NCBI RefSeq assembly: GCF_023898315.1
Contig: NC_064615.1
Location: 6,024,501-6,088,500 of the forward strand
From: Schistocerca nitens
Taxonomy: Eukaryota > Arthropoda > Insecta > Orthoptera > Acrididae
Direction: 5' to 3'
Length of the DNA: 64,000 nucleotides
In this document: piece after piece, positions 1-10,338 of the stretch
How the letters are laid out: every line of letters begins with the position of its first letter
Numbering within the stretch: the first letter of the stretch is position 1
Made by a program: the position numbers and the translations under genes
Notes under the pieces: generated by a model
The model's database searches: none
What the model was told of the DNA's origin: nothing
What the model saw: only the letters and a program-made list of their open reading frames with translations

Positions 1-1753
1 AGACATCGAAAGAGATATGATTGTCGGAAGGACAGACTCAGCATACAGGAAAGTCAAAACAACCTTTGGTGACATTAAAAGCATCGGTGGTAACATTAAG
101 AGTGCAACGGGAATTCCACTGTTAAATGCAGAGGAGAGAGCAGATAGGTGGAAAGAATACATTGAAAGCCTCTATGAGGGTGAAGATTTGTCTGATGTGA
201 TGGAAGAAGAAACAGGAGTCGATTTAGAAGAGATAGGGGATCCAGTATTAGAATCGGAATTTAAAAGAGCTTTGGAGGACTTACGGTCAAATAAGGCAGA
301 AGGGATAGATAACATTCCATCAGAATTTCTAAAATCATTGGGGGAAGTGGCAACAAAACGACTATTCACGTTGGTGTGTAGAATATATGAGTCTGGCGAC
401 ATACCATCTGACTTTCGGAAAAGCATCATCCACACAATTCCGAAGACGGCAAGAGCTGACAAGTGCGAGAATTATCGCACAATCAGCTTAACAGCTCATG
501 CATCGAAGCTGCTTACAAGAATAATATACAGAAGAATGGAAAAGAAAATTGAGAATGCGCTAGATGACGATCAGTTTGGCTTTAGGAAAAGTAAAGGGAC
601 GAGAGAGGCAATTCTGACGTTACGGCTAATAATGGAAGCAAGGCTAAAGAAAAATCAAGACACATTCATAGGATTTGTCGACCTGGAAAATGCGTTCGGC
701 AATATAAAATGGTGCAAGCTGTTCGATATTCTGAAAAACGTAGGGGTAAGCTATAGGGAGAGACGGGTCATATACAATATGTACAACAACCAAGAGGGAA
801 TAATAAGAGTGGACGATCAAGAACGAAGTGCTCGTATTAAGAAGGGTGTAAGACAAGGCTGTAGCCTTTCGCCCCTACTCTTCAATCTGTACATCGAGGA
901 AGCAATGATGGAAATAAAAGAAAGGTTCAGGAGTGGAATTAAAATACAAGGTGAAAGGATTTCAATGATACGATTCGCTGATGACATTGCTATCTTGAGT
1001 GAAAGTGAAGAAGAATTAAATGATCTGCTGAACGGAATGAACAGTCTAATGAGTACACAGTATGGTTTGAGAGTAAATCGGAGAAAGACGAAGGTAATGA
1101 GAAGTAGTAGAAATGAGAACAGCGAGAAACTTAACATCAGGATTAATGGTCACGAAGTCAATGAAGTTAAGGAATTCTGCTACCTAGGCAGTAAAATAAC
1201 CAATGACGGACGGAGCAAGGAGGACATCAAAAGCAGCCTCGCTATGGTAAAAAAGGCATTTCTGGCCAAGAGAAGTCTACTAATATCAAATACCGGCCTT
1301 AATTTGAGGAAGAAATTTCTGAGGATGTACGTCTGGAGTACAGCATTGTATGGTAGTGAAACATGGACTGTGGGAAAACCGGAACAGAAGAGAATGGAAG
1401 CACTTGAGATGTGGTGCTATAGACGACTGTTGAAAATTAGGTGGACTGATAAGGTAAGGAATGAGGAGGTTCTACGCAGAGGAAAGGAATATGTGGAAAA
1501 CACTGATAAGGAGAAGGGACAGGATGATAGGACATCTGCTAAGACATGAGGGAATGACTTCCATGGTACTAGGGGGAGCTGTAGAGGGTAAAAACTGTAG
1601 AGGAAGACAGAGATTGGAATACGTCAAGCAAATAATTGAGGACGTAGGTTGCAAGTGCTACTCTGAGATGAAGAGGTTAGCACAGGAAAGGAATTCGTGG
1701 CGGGCCGCATCAAACCAGTCAGTAGACTGATCACCAAAAAAAAAAAAAAAAAA
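1..1753 (+). mobile_element. RTE-like non-LTR retrotransposon, 3' part
   Basis: This is the 3' portion of a LINE that starts before the window. It has a long reverse transcriptase frame, a short 3' end and an 18-base poly(A) run at 1736-1753. The sequence directly after the poly(A) belongs to a different LINE on the opposite strand, so the A-run marks a real insertion junction. A second, 5'-truncated copy of the same family lies on the minus strand at 52145-53063, and its end carries the same AACCAGTCAG motif. The RTE-like placement rests on the reverse transcriptase and its C-terminal tail read by eye; another LINE clade is possible. Confidence 0.85.
17..1730 (+). pseudogene. LINE reverse transcriptase, one frameshift
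   Basis: The frame encodes a reverse transcriptase that would copy its own RNA at nicked target DNA. Visible blocks in order are CENYRTISL (fingers), DDQFGFRKSKGTR, motif A around FIGFVDLENAF, motif B RQGCSLSPLLFN, and motif C FADD at about residues 320-323. The C-terminal LINE tail follows (ALYGSETW, then MEALEMWCYRRLLKIRW). The first frame stops at 1549. The expected continuation, from RRRDRMIGHLLRHEG to WRAASNQS, is in another frame at 1461-1730, so there is a frameshift near 1480. No endonuclease is present because the window cuts the element. The three catalytic aspartates of motifs A and C are intact, but the frameshift makes this a decayed copy. Confidence 0.85.
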
Positions 1754-1779
1754 TACATCTCCCCAATTAACATTTTTTA

Positions 1780-2650
1780 AGCTTTCTCTGAAGTGCTCTA
1801 TAGATACTGGGTTGAGCGACCTCACACTTTTACTTAATGGTTCCCGAACTGTACACCCTGTTAGGTTTTGTAAGTTAATCAGTTGTGCATCATGGTCTGA
1901 CAATCCAGTTACCACAGGGAAAGCATGTATTTGTTTTACATCCTCTTTCTGCACAAACACATTATCTATTAGCGTGCTTCTGTCCTGAGCTATAAGTGTA
2001 GGGGAATTGTTCATTGATTCTAAGTTATATGTTGTTAGTAACACTTCTAGTTCACTTTTCCTCTCAGACCTATTTAGAAAGTTCACACTGAAATAACCAC
2101 AGATTAATAACTTCTTCTTTTTGTCTGACAGATGGCATAATAGGGAGTCAAACTTTTTTGTGAACAGCTCCCAGTCTCCTAATGGGCACCTGTACACTGT
2201 TGCTAATATCAATACTACATTATCTAGCTGAAGTTCACATGCACAAACCTCAAACTGCTGATCAACAGAAAATTTGCTTACTTCTACAGTTCTGTATTTA
2301 TACCCTTGTTTTATGAAAATGGCAACTCCTACTTTATCCATCCTAGATCTACAAGTGTAAGATGCTAAATTATACCTACTTATACTGACACTATCCAAGC
2401 CCACAGTTACATGGTGTTCAGACAGACAGAGTTTATCAATCTCATTCTTATTTTTGAGATCATGTAAACACACTAATAGCTTATCTACTTTATTTTTTAT
2501 TCCCCTGATATTTTGATGAAGTAAGTTGATACTGACCTTAGCTTTATCACTATTTACTGTACATGAAGTTTCTTTTGTTATATTTATCTTGATTGTCATC
2601 TGTCTGGACTTTGGCTTTAACCTAAAAAAAATCTGTCTGCCTCGACCCAT
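1780..2650 (-). pseudogene. LINE endonuclease (EEP family), degraded active site
   Basis: This is a LINE endonuclease of the exonuclease-endonuclease-phosphatase fold, which nicks the target DNA. Visible motifs are HQNIRGIKNKVD near residue 45, LCLSEHH (metal-binding Glu), VYRCP, LLICGYFSVNF, then TLIDNV and GLSDHD. In active family members the fourth block reads GDFN. Here the Asp is Tyr and the Asn is Ser, so two catalytic residues are gone although most of the frame is still open. The frame reads on through a phenylalanine run, which is the poly(A) of the neighbouring element read backwards, and into that element's tail. Its last 40 or so residues are therefore an artefact of the junction. 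Confidence 0.75.
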
Positions 2651-2736
2651 TAACCACAGGGATCACCCCTTGTGTGACTGTGGACCCCTTTACAGTTTCT
2701 GCTACTAGAAATCTAACTCATTTTTCCCCATCCCAT

Positions 2737-3650
2737 TCAGGTGTAGTCCATGTGTAGTGTATCCCCACCTACCAGTACACCTATGTGAGATTTTGCCGGT
2801 GTCTGGAGCATCCCGTTCAGCTCAGTGTTAACATGCCTTACAGCAGTGTTTACCCAGGGCTGATCATGGCCCTGAAAGACCTCCACACACCCCACATTTG
2901 TGTGCTCAGTTTCTACTCCTATTTTATCCATGTCACTCTTAATACTGTATCTTGGATTCATAGCCAGGCTGTTTCTTGCTCCCCCAACTATAATTACCTG
3001 ATATTCCTTCTCAAAGTCCCTGCATAGCTGACCTAAGTTTTCTGTCATCTGGCTAACGATAGCACTTGGTTTCACAAAACTAGTGACATGGTCCCTGCAC
3101 GTAATTTCTCCTAAAGCTGCTGGCCCACACCCCTTCCATGACTGCTGCCTCTAAGCAGAATTCTTCTTTTCCTATTCTGGTATGATCCCGAACTGTCTTT
3201 TTTCTTTAAGCTAATATTCTGCTTCACCCTACTTTCAACTACAGCTTGATGAGGCCCTTCCTCCACTTCAGATAGCAAGCCAAATTGATTTACTAATTGA
3301 ATTTCTGGAGTTTTTTCAAGTGTTTCCCTTTTTTGCCCTTTGCTTGCTACCTTTTCCCAGTTCCCAGTCTCTTTTTCTTCCCTTAACCTACGTAATTCCA
3401 AGTTCGCGTTTTCTGATTCAGCCTTAAGGGCACAAATTTTTGCCTCCTGTTCAGCGATTTTTCTGTCCTTTCTACATAACCTACACTGCCATGGAGGAGC
3501 CTCATTTTCTACCCTCGTTTCCTCGCTGCTACGTTCACCCGAATGAAAACACAAGTTACAGTCTACACAGAACACCCCGTCTTTCAAATTCTATGGCAAC
3601 CACCAAATTTGTCACACCTGGTTTGATAGACAAACTTAACACAAAAGCAG
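2737..3650 (-). pseudogene. LINE ORF1: PHD-like zinc cluster, coiled coil, SGNH-like segment
   Basis: Two minus-strand frames belong together. The upstream one (3587-3111) has FCVDCNLCFH followed by CRLC, a PHD-like zinc cluster. Its first cysteine pair, RCDKFGGC, is in another frame just upstream near 3610, so there is a frameshift and a stop between them. A charged heptad-like stretch (KICALKAESENANLELRRLREE) follows. The second frame (3075-2737) starts near SQMTENLGQLC and contains VIIVGGARNS, GVETEHTNV and AVRHVNTELN, resembling the middle and end of an SGNH hydrolase. Such ORF1 proteins bind LINE RNA in characterised CR1 elements. This copy is broken. Confidence 0.55.
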
Positions 3651-3660
3651 AGAATAAGTT

Positions 3661-5613
3661 GGCGCAAGACTACAGTAGTTTCGTAACCTGTAGCCTGCTA
3701 ATCCGTAAATAAACACTAATGCAAACAAACTTTTAAACTTACTTCCGAAAGTTTTAACTACCTAAACTCTGTATGACTGACACGAATTAATTTGACTTTG
3801 AAGCGATAACTCTAGTCAAAAACGAAAATATTCACTCGCGCGAAATTTACGCCTAAAAAAAAACGTAAACAGAACTAGCGACTACCGGCCTTTTACGAAA
3901 TACTTCCTTTTCGATCTAAATACGGTCAGAAAATCGAAACCTTCAATAGATAACCTAGAGAAGAAGCATATACACTAGTCTAAAACGTTATATTAACTAA
4001 ATTAGCTCTTATTTCAATATTAATCACTTAACTTAGCGAGAGCTTCGTATAGGCGCGTCTGCCTAGCTCCAGAGATAATATATACGACAAATGCTATTAA
4101 CTTAACTCTAGAAACCTGTGCAGGAGAACGAAGTGTCAACTGTAGACAACTTTTGTCCGTCTGTCTGTCTGTCTGTCCGACTTTTTCTCAGGAACGGGTA
4201 GAGGTGTCAAGTTGAAATTTATGTCAAATACCAAGGTCTACGGTCCCTTGGCGTTGCAAATAACGAACGCTTTTAAGACAATCCAGTTCAAAGATACGGC
4301 CATATATCTCACAAATTTGGTATATGGGCAAACTCACTCAACAAAATATACAGACGAGCTGCTGACATAACTGTAAAGTGAGCGTCTGGAAACTGAAAGA
4401 TCGCGGGCTCAGATCTCCGTTGAGCTACGAATTTTCTAGTTTTCATTTTTACTTAGCCTTCACCTAAAAACGGGGAAGTGTCACCAGGAGCAACACACGA
4501 TACGCATTTCAACTTAAACTGTATGGTCCCCTTCCCCCGGTCGCACAGCTGCTGTAGGTTACTGAAACGCAAGTCGCCAAAGTGGCGTCCTAGAGGAAGA
4601 CTTACACCAGGCCAATGAACCCCCCTGTATGGAACCCTCGGGCTCGGGTATTCCTCGTGACTTGTCAGATTTTTAAAGAGGCGATTTCAGTTTTCCATTA
4701 ACATCATAATACGGAAGCATAAAACATGTTCCATAATTCTACAACTGATCGAGGTCATCGATATAGGTGTCTTTTTGCACTCAGTTAGTGCCCTTTTGGT
4801 GCTTCAGTGAAGCATGGTGTTACACGAGAAGATCATCTTCTCTCGCCTAATCTCTCAGGTACCTCATCCAGTCCAGTGCCTCTCCTCTGTTGAGCGATCT
4901 TAGTTGATTTTCTATTCAGTGATCGCTTATCTCAGTATCTGCAATTTCAGCATTCGTGCTATGGTTCAAACGATATGACGTGTATGATCTTCCGTAGTTA
5001 TTTTCATTTTTCAGAAGACTGAAATCTGTATTTCGGTCTTCTGTCTGTCATCTTCCGTTTTGTTGCCGGTAATCTCACCGGTCCGCTCATTAACTGTACC
5101 TAAGATCGAAACTGTACCTAAGATCGGTTGGCTAAATTGTACCTTCGAAATCACTTAACGCTGGTTCCGCTGATCTGTGACTCTCATTCTCGCTTCGTTC
5201 GGCTGTTGGATGTAGACGAGGTTAGAGACGCTTAAATCTGTTACGAAGCTCTCTCTGCTTTATTGCAACATTCTATTATGGCTGTTGAACCTTAGCGGGT
5301 CTTCCGCATCCTTCGTAACCGTGCTCAGCACGTAAGTGTCTAAGTCATATTGTTAAACGTAATTTTGGACTCCATCAGTTTTAGTTCCACATCTCCGACT
5401 CCCGAGAAGAATGTTGTTGACTGCTAAGATAATCCTCAACTTATGCCCCGTCACATTTGGTAAGCATAAATATTTTCCTATCTTATGTAAGATACCTATC
5501 AATACCTGTAGCCTTTGATATTATAACAGCATTAGGGTCTGTAATTCCTCCTCTACGTTAAATGATTCGAGAAACTTCGACTTATTAGCTACGACGACAT
5601 CGAGGACGTTTTC
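3661..5613. other. No gene recognised; short CTGT microsatellite
   Basis: I see no coding frame or known element that I can defend. A (CTGT) run lies at 4155-4179. The sequence after it, to about 4330, has the look of a widespread insect repeat, but I cannot name it. Confidence 0.4.
4155..4179. repeat. (CTGT)n microsatellite
   Basis: About five CTGT units in a row. Confidence 0.8.
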
Positions 5614-6138
5614 CACTAGGTCTGTTGATATCATATCAATATATCGACATATAGATATTTTTCTAACAAATATCAATATATACTGGCGATATTTTTTGCC
5701 CGATACATCGATATCGAAATGGCAAAATAATTTTACTTTATATTTTTGTTGCAATTATCGTTAGATATTTCAAATTGTTCTTTCGAAACTGTAGTAGAAT
5801 ATAATATAACTTACTAGTTCCTCTGCTTTCATGAAGTCAAATATTTCTCCTTGAATGTGTGAAGCAAGTATAGGAGACACAAAGAAGAAGCCCGATTGCA
5901 CTGGGGGAGGGGGGGAGTGGCGGTGTGAACAGAATAACACGATTTCCGATGTAAAGAAATAGCGCACCAGTTGCATTAAAAACAATTTTTTACGCAACTG
6001 GACACCGGCACTCTTCAAAAACAGTTGCTTAAAATGACGAAATAAATCTAAGTAACAAGACTGGTCTTTAGTGGACGACGAAATGTGAAGGGCAATGCTG
6101 ACTTAATCGGTGTTCGACATTACCAACAAAACAGCAAT
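5614..6138. mobile_element. TATCGATA-rich DNA element copy A, left half
   Basis: The stretch 5630-5720 is dense in ATCGATAT-type motifs, followed by a G-rich segment and a lysine-codon-free inner part. It aligns by eye, in inverted orientation, with copy B at 39175-40176: shared blocks include a G/C-homopolymer patch (5902-5920 against 39856-39870) and TACCAACAAAA just before the LTR element. Together with 15910-16380 it makes one element of about 1 kb, interrupted by the LTR retrotransposon. It has no transposase, so it is probably non-autonomous. The right end reads GCAGTG, that is CACTGC inward, which recalls hAT ends. The family assignment is uncertain. Confidence 0.6.
6135..6138. repeat. 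Target-site duplication CAAT, left
   Basis: CAAT lies directly before the TG of the 5' LTR and recurs at 15910-15913 directly after the CA of the 3' LTR. Confidence 0.85.
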
Positions 6139-7852
6139 TGTAAGATGGCAAGAACTATGCCCCTTACATGAAGTCATTAAAGATCACCTAACTCACGTTG
6201 AGCGAACAGTAGGGCTGAACAAAATGACTGACAAGGCACAATGCATCTTGTAGAGGGTATAGTATGGACATATTGGAATAATCATTATCGGGTGATGGTT
6301 TTAAAGTAATTCACACGACATGAAAACTTTGTGGAAATGTGTCGATTGACTGGAGGCTAGTTTAGCCCAGGGAAGTACTCAGAATCGACCGTGGCCACCG
6401 GGGGAGCGGCTAAGGGAAGCGACAATAGGCAGCTTAGGGCGGCTCAAGCTTTGAGAAAGCAGTAACGGTGCGCGGCCTCCAGCCACCTTAAGATGAGTGA
6501 CAGTGAGTGGGTGGTTGACCCCGACTCCATGCAGGTGTACCAGGAAACAGACGAAGAACTTGTACGCCTGTTGATAAATGTCCGTCGTCCCGTTTTCTGT
6601 GAAACATGCGAGAAAGCCGCGCAAAGCTACAGTGGAGCGGTCAACAGAGGTCAAAATATGCGTATTCGTCACTATAGCAACTTCACGCTGAATTTACGGT
6701 CTGCAGAGTCTGAAGCAAATCAAGTGAAGAGCGACAGAATGAAATATGCCGGCCTCCGATGGGAACGTAGGACCAAGGAATTTGAAGTACTCTCCTGGGA
6801 ATCAGAATTCTGGAAAACGTTGTGTTTGTGCAGACGCTAACCTTGATGGGTGGCCTTGGAGGACAAAATAGAAGTTGAGAGGAAGGGAAATTTTGTGGCA
6901 ATTTGTTCACTTCCCAGAGCAGGCATTGGTTGGCACTGGGAAGCGACACATAATTAACGCAACTTGCGGTGCAGTTGGCGTAAGTGATTTTGCTGGAGGG
7001 CAAACCGAGGCGAAGAGTGGACTGTGAGAAGTTGACGTAGAGGTCTTCCGCTCCCAGCTTGCCTAGAGTGCGGACGTGGCGTTCTTGACTCAGCTTGCCT
7101 GAGAAAGAGTGAGCATCTCTGCAGTTTAGGACTTAGCAAAGGGAACGATTGAGCTTGGAGATAGGAAGTTTTGGTTCAGCTATGTACTGAGCAAGACAGC
7201 TAGGAGTGAATAGACGAGCGCAGCCTTGCAGCACCACGAGGTCGGCCGACGTCCACGCGACGACGCCGCTCCGCCACGCCGAATTCGGTGATATTGCGCC
7301 CGCTCCGGCCACTGATTAATTTGTTGGATCACGTCGGCAAAGTTTCCACGAGGGTTTCATGGGCTGTATATTGTAAAATTCTTCTCGCACTTCGCATTAC
7401 GGCTGGGTCAGTGGTTAGGAATTACTTTTGATTCATCGCGCTTTACTACACGCAAACGCAATTTATTACCACTTCCTGTTAGGAGAGTCATGTAATATGA
7501 TGATTGAAGGTCGTGAGTTAAAATAAATCTGTGGTAAACAACTGCATCTGTTTTCAATCAAGTAGTTGAAATCCCAAGTCACTTTCTTAATTAATTTTAT
7601 GTTCAACATTTGCATCTGGTGTTCAATAGCTGAATATAACATCAATGTGACCCCTTTTTAATTAAAAGGGATCAATTCTGAATCAATTAATGTCAACACT
7701 GCCACCACAGTTCAATCAGGAGTCACAGGGCCTTATTACTTTCTTTGCGTTATCCGACATTGCAGCAGTTTTGCACTCTCTGTTGATCTGTTAGTCAATT
7801 ACCTGGGGTGACCACACACCAAAACCAGATAAGTGACGGGTGGGGTGGTAGA
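6139..7852 (+). repeat. 5' LTR
   Basis: It is 1714 bp long against 1394 bp for the 3' LTR. The extra length is mostly a block at about 6872-7167 that is absent from the 3' LTR, and about 21 bp near 7796-7817. The start TGTAAG is exact. The end is inferred from the 3' LTR, because this copy reads GTGGTAGA where the other reads GTGTTACA. A polyadenylation-type AATAAA occurs near 7522. Confidence 0.85.
6493..6840 (+). CDS. Open 115-codon frame inside the 5' LTR
   Basis: The frame encodes a 115-residue protein of unknown function lying wholly inside the LTR. It begins MSDSEWVVDPDS, has a cysteine pair in VFCETCEKA (about residues 35-43), a central YSNFTLN segment, a charged LRWERRTKEFEVLSWESEF segment, and ends CLCRR. 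The matching frame in the 3' LTR is also open with the same start, length and stop. I counted 20 nucleotide differences between them, 11 amino-acid-changing and 9 silent, with no indel. There is no signal peptide or membrane segment. It could be a real accessory product or a chance frame; I do not recognise a family. Confidence 0.45.
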   Translation: MSDSEWVVDPDSMQVYQETDEELVRLLINVRRPVFCETCEKAAQSYSGAVNRGQNMRIRHYSNFTLNLRSAESEANQVKSDRMKYAGLRWERRTKEFEVLSWESEFWKTLCLCRR

Positions 7853-7854
7853 TA

Positions 7855-7872
7855 TGGCTGATCCATCACAGG
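7855..7872 (+). promoter_or_regulatory. Putative tRNA primer-binding site
   Basis: The sequence begins TGGCTGATCC two bases after the inferred LTR end. Primer-binding sites usually start TGG because tRNAs end CCA. I could not identify the tRNA. Confidence 0.4.
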
Positions 7873-8281
7873 ATACAATATTTCGGGATTTGCTAGGAAG
7901 TAGTCTTGAAAAAGGAAATTTTTACGCGTGATCCATTGCTTAGCCATTTTTAATTGAAAAACGGGTAGCATTAGTTACAATAAGTTACATTGTCTTCTTC
8001 ATGTGCTGTCCTTTCGAACTGACATTTATGGGTGCCTCTGAATTGTATTTGTGAGTTGTTGGAGTACTTATGATGTGCAGTGCCGTAATCAGCCGATGCT
8101 GAGCACACAGAACACAATCATTGGTACTAGCCCTTTTTGGGGAATGCTTCATGAACTATTTGTCAGGTCACTGCTCACACCCAGTGTATCAGTTTGTGTC
8201 CTGATATATGTTTTGCGTTATCTAATTATTGAGTGTAAGGGGTACTTGGGTTTTGAGTTTTTGTGTAACATAAAAGTGCAA

Positions 8282-10338
8282 ATGATAACGAGGGGAAAAG
8301 CCAAGACAACGGCAGAATATAAGCAGACTGTTACTCGGGAGAACATGGGTGATAGTAGGGAAAGCTGTACCGATGAGCGTGACGAACACGAGTTGCAACT
8401 TCCTGAAACTGCGTCTCACGACAGGTTTAGTCCGCTGAATAGCAAGGACGTGGGTTCAGGCAGTGATACTGAGGGATCGGGGTACGCAGGGAGTACAGGA
8501 TTAATCCATAAGTATGGAAGATCCAGCCTAAGAAGCCAGAGTGTGTTGGAACAAAATGGTGTCCGACCATTATCAAACGATTCATTCAGAAGTGATCCGA
8601 CGAGGGCGCGGAGACGGTACTTGTCTAGATATCGAAGGGCTCCTCAGAACAGAGGAGAAGAGTCGCATTTTCAACCACAAAAGGACGAGGGTCAAAATGC
8701 GGCTACTCTCAAAAACATTACGGACCTGTTGCAACAGATGCAAACGGTGAACTTAGAGCAGAGCGCCAACCTTAATGCCGAAATTAAAAAGGCGAATTCG
8801 GAGCTGAAAGAGAACCTTAATGCTGAAATTAAAAAAGGCGAATTCGGAGTTGAAAGAGCAAGTAAAAGAGGAGGTAGAGAATCTCGGCGTCAAAATAGAG
8901 AAAGAGATTGCCAACAACAAACGAACGGCAAGTGAAGCCAAATTAATTGCGAAAGGTGCAAGGAAAATAGCGAGAGAAACTCGGGACTCCACGCAAAGCA
9001 CGGCAAAAGTAGGGAGGGTCATGTTATCAAAGCTACAAAGCCGGATAAAACGTGTCTAAGAAAAGCAACAAGAGCAACCGGACATAGGGCCTAACGAGAT
9101 GTTGAAAGAGGAGGTGGCGACATTAAAAAGAAATTTAGACGACGAGGTAAAACGTCTCATTGCAGAGACATTAGGAAAGGAGAAGGGTGTAATTACTGCG
9201 TCGACGGAACCGTCACTTGCCGGAACACAGATAACAGCTTTACTGTGTGACAAAGTTGACACTATAAGCAACGGGAGCCACGCCTTCATTCACAGCTCTG
9301 AGGCAACGACCGAGGTAAACACGGACAGCGCGCAGCAGTCCAGTGAGCACAATTGCTGTCGGCTGATTAGATGTACCGAACAACTGTCGAAAATACAGAA
9401 GGGAAGAGATGACGATAGCATTCGGAACAAATTAGTCCACGTGCCAAAGTTCATACGAATCGTAAGAACGGGCGAAATGATAACTAGAATGATGACCGGT
9501 TTGACTACAAGCATTTTGTATCAGTCCGAAAGTTCCATCACTACAAGGACGAAGGTAACAGCTTGCATCCAAAAACTTTTATGGGACAGTTCGAGTTATC
9601 TTTGCCCCTACACTGGCCATTGATGTACCAGCTGGATTTTGTGTGCTCCCATATGGAGGGCGCGACCGCTGAGTACATGAGAAATGTAGCGAAGACGAGC
9701 GTCTCGTTCGAAGAATTCAAAAATGCCTTCTTGGGCAAGTATTGGTCTAAAGAAACCCAAGAAAGGATCAAACAAGAAATTATGATGTCCAGAGATATGG
9801 AAGGGGCAGGGTACCGGAGTCCGGTCAAATTTTTTGAAAATATGACAAAGAGGAACCAGGGAACCAGTACCTAGACAACCCACGTAGCGGTGCGGAAATC
9901 ATCAGATTATGCTACATGAAACTTCCCGTCTCGTATCAACAATCACTTGCCGGTCGTTGTGGTAGTGATACTGAGATATTTAAGGGCATTTTGAGCGAAC
10001 TGGAATTCGCATTTCAAGAGGAACAGGCGCGGGAGAAACGCCGACAGCGTGAACAAAAGAACAACCGTCGCAACAATGGACCTCAGTGGGATAGTAGGCC
10101 AGCACGGAACTACAACGGCCACAATCAAGATAAGAGTAATGGCAACTCGAAAAGAAGGTACACGGAAGATGAGCGACACTCTCCGGTGCAACAAAATAAA
10201 TTACAAAGGACTTGGGGCGGTAATCAGCAATCGGGAAGAAACAGGAATAATGGTTACCAAAATAACAACCAGGAAGAGGTCGAAGTCCGCCCTCCGAAGC
10301 CTGGTCCATCCCACCTTAACGGGCAGGATTACGAATGA
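8282..10338 (+). pseudogene. gag of the LTR retrotransposon, frameshifted
   Basis: Gag would form the particle that packages element RNA. The protein is spread over three frames. The first part (8282 to about 8832) starts MITRGKAKTTAEYKQ and runs into a lysine/glutamate-rich coiled coil. A frameshift at an A-run in a 45-bp tandem repeat moves it to the next frame, which continues KEQVKEEVENLG, meets a TAA at 9057, and goes on to about 9450. Another shift restores FDYKHFVSVRKF and LHPKTFMGQFELSLP, with the Ty3/gypsy-type signature FKNAFLGKYWSKETQERIKQEI near 9713-9780. A third shift near 9850 leads to the C-terminal part rich in Arg, Asn and Gln, ending at 10338. There is no CCHC knuckle; basic tails replace it in some insect gypsy elements. 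Not functional. Confidence 0.8.
8768..8858 (+). repeat. 45-bp tandem repeat in gag, two units
   Basis: Unit 1 is 8768-8812 and unit 2 is 8813-8858. They encode the coiled-coil unit NLNAEIKKANSELKE. Unit 2 has one extra A in its A-run, which causes the first gag frameshift. Confidence 0.85.

Larger units (their letters stand above)
1754..3660 (-). mobile_element. CR1/jockey-like LINE, 5' half
   Basis: Read on the minus strand from about 3660 down to 1754, this is the 5' half of a LINE: an ORF1 with a PHD-like cysteine cluster, coiled coil and SGNH-like segment, then an apurinic-type endonuclease. Reverse transcriptase sequence is absent. It stops where the RTE-like element's poly(A) begins, so the rest was lost or lies outside the window. 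Gene order PHD, esterase-like, endonuclease is known for CR1-type elements; the assignment is by eye. Confidence 0.7.

Noticed and set aside
1658..2650. 330-residue minus-strand frame taken as one protein
   Set aside because: Its C-terminus crosses the poly(A) of the RTE-like element and reads that element's tail backwards; only the endonuclease part is real.
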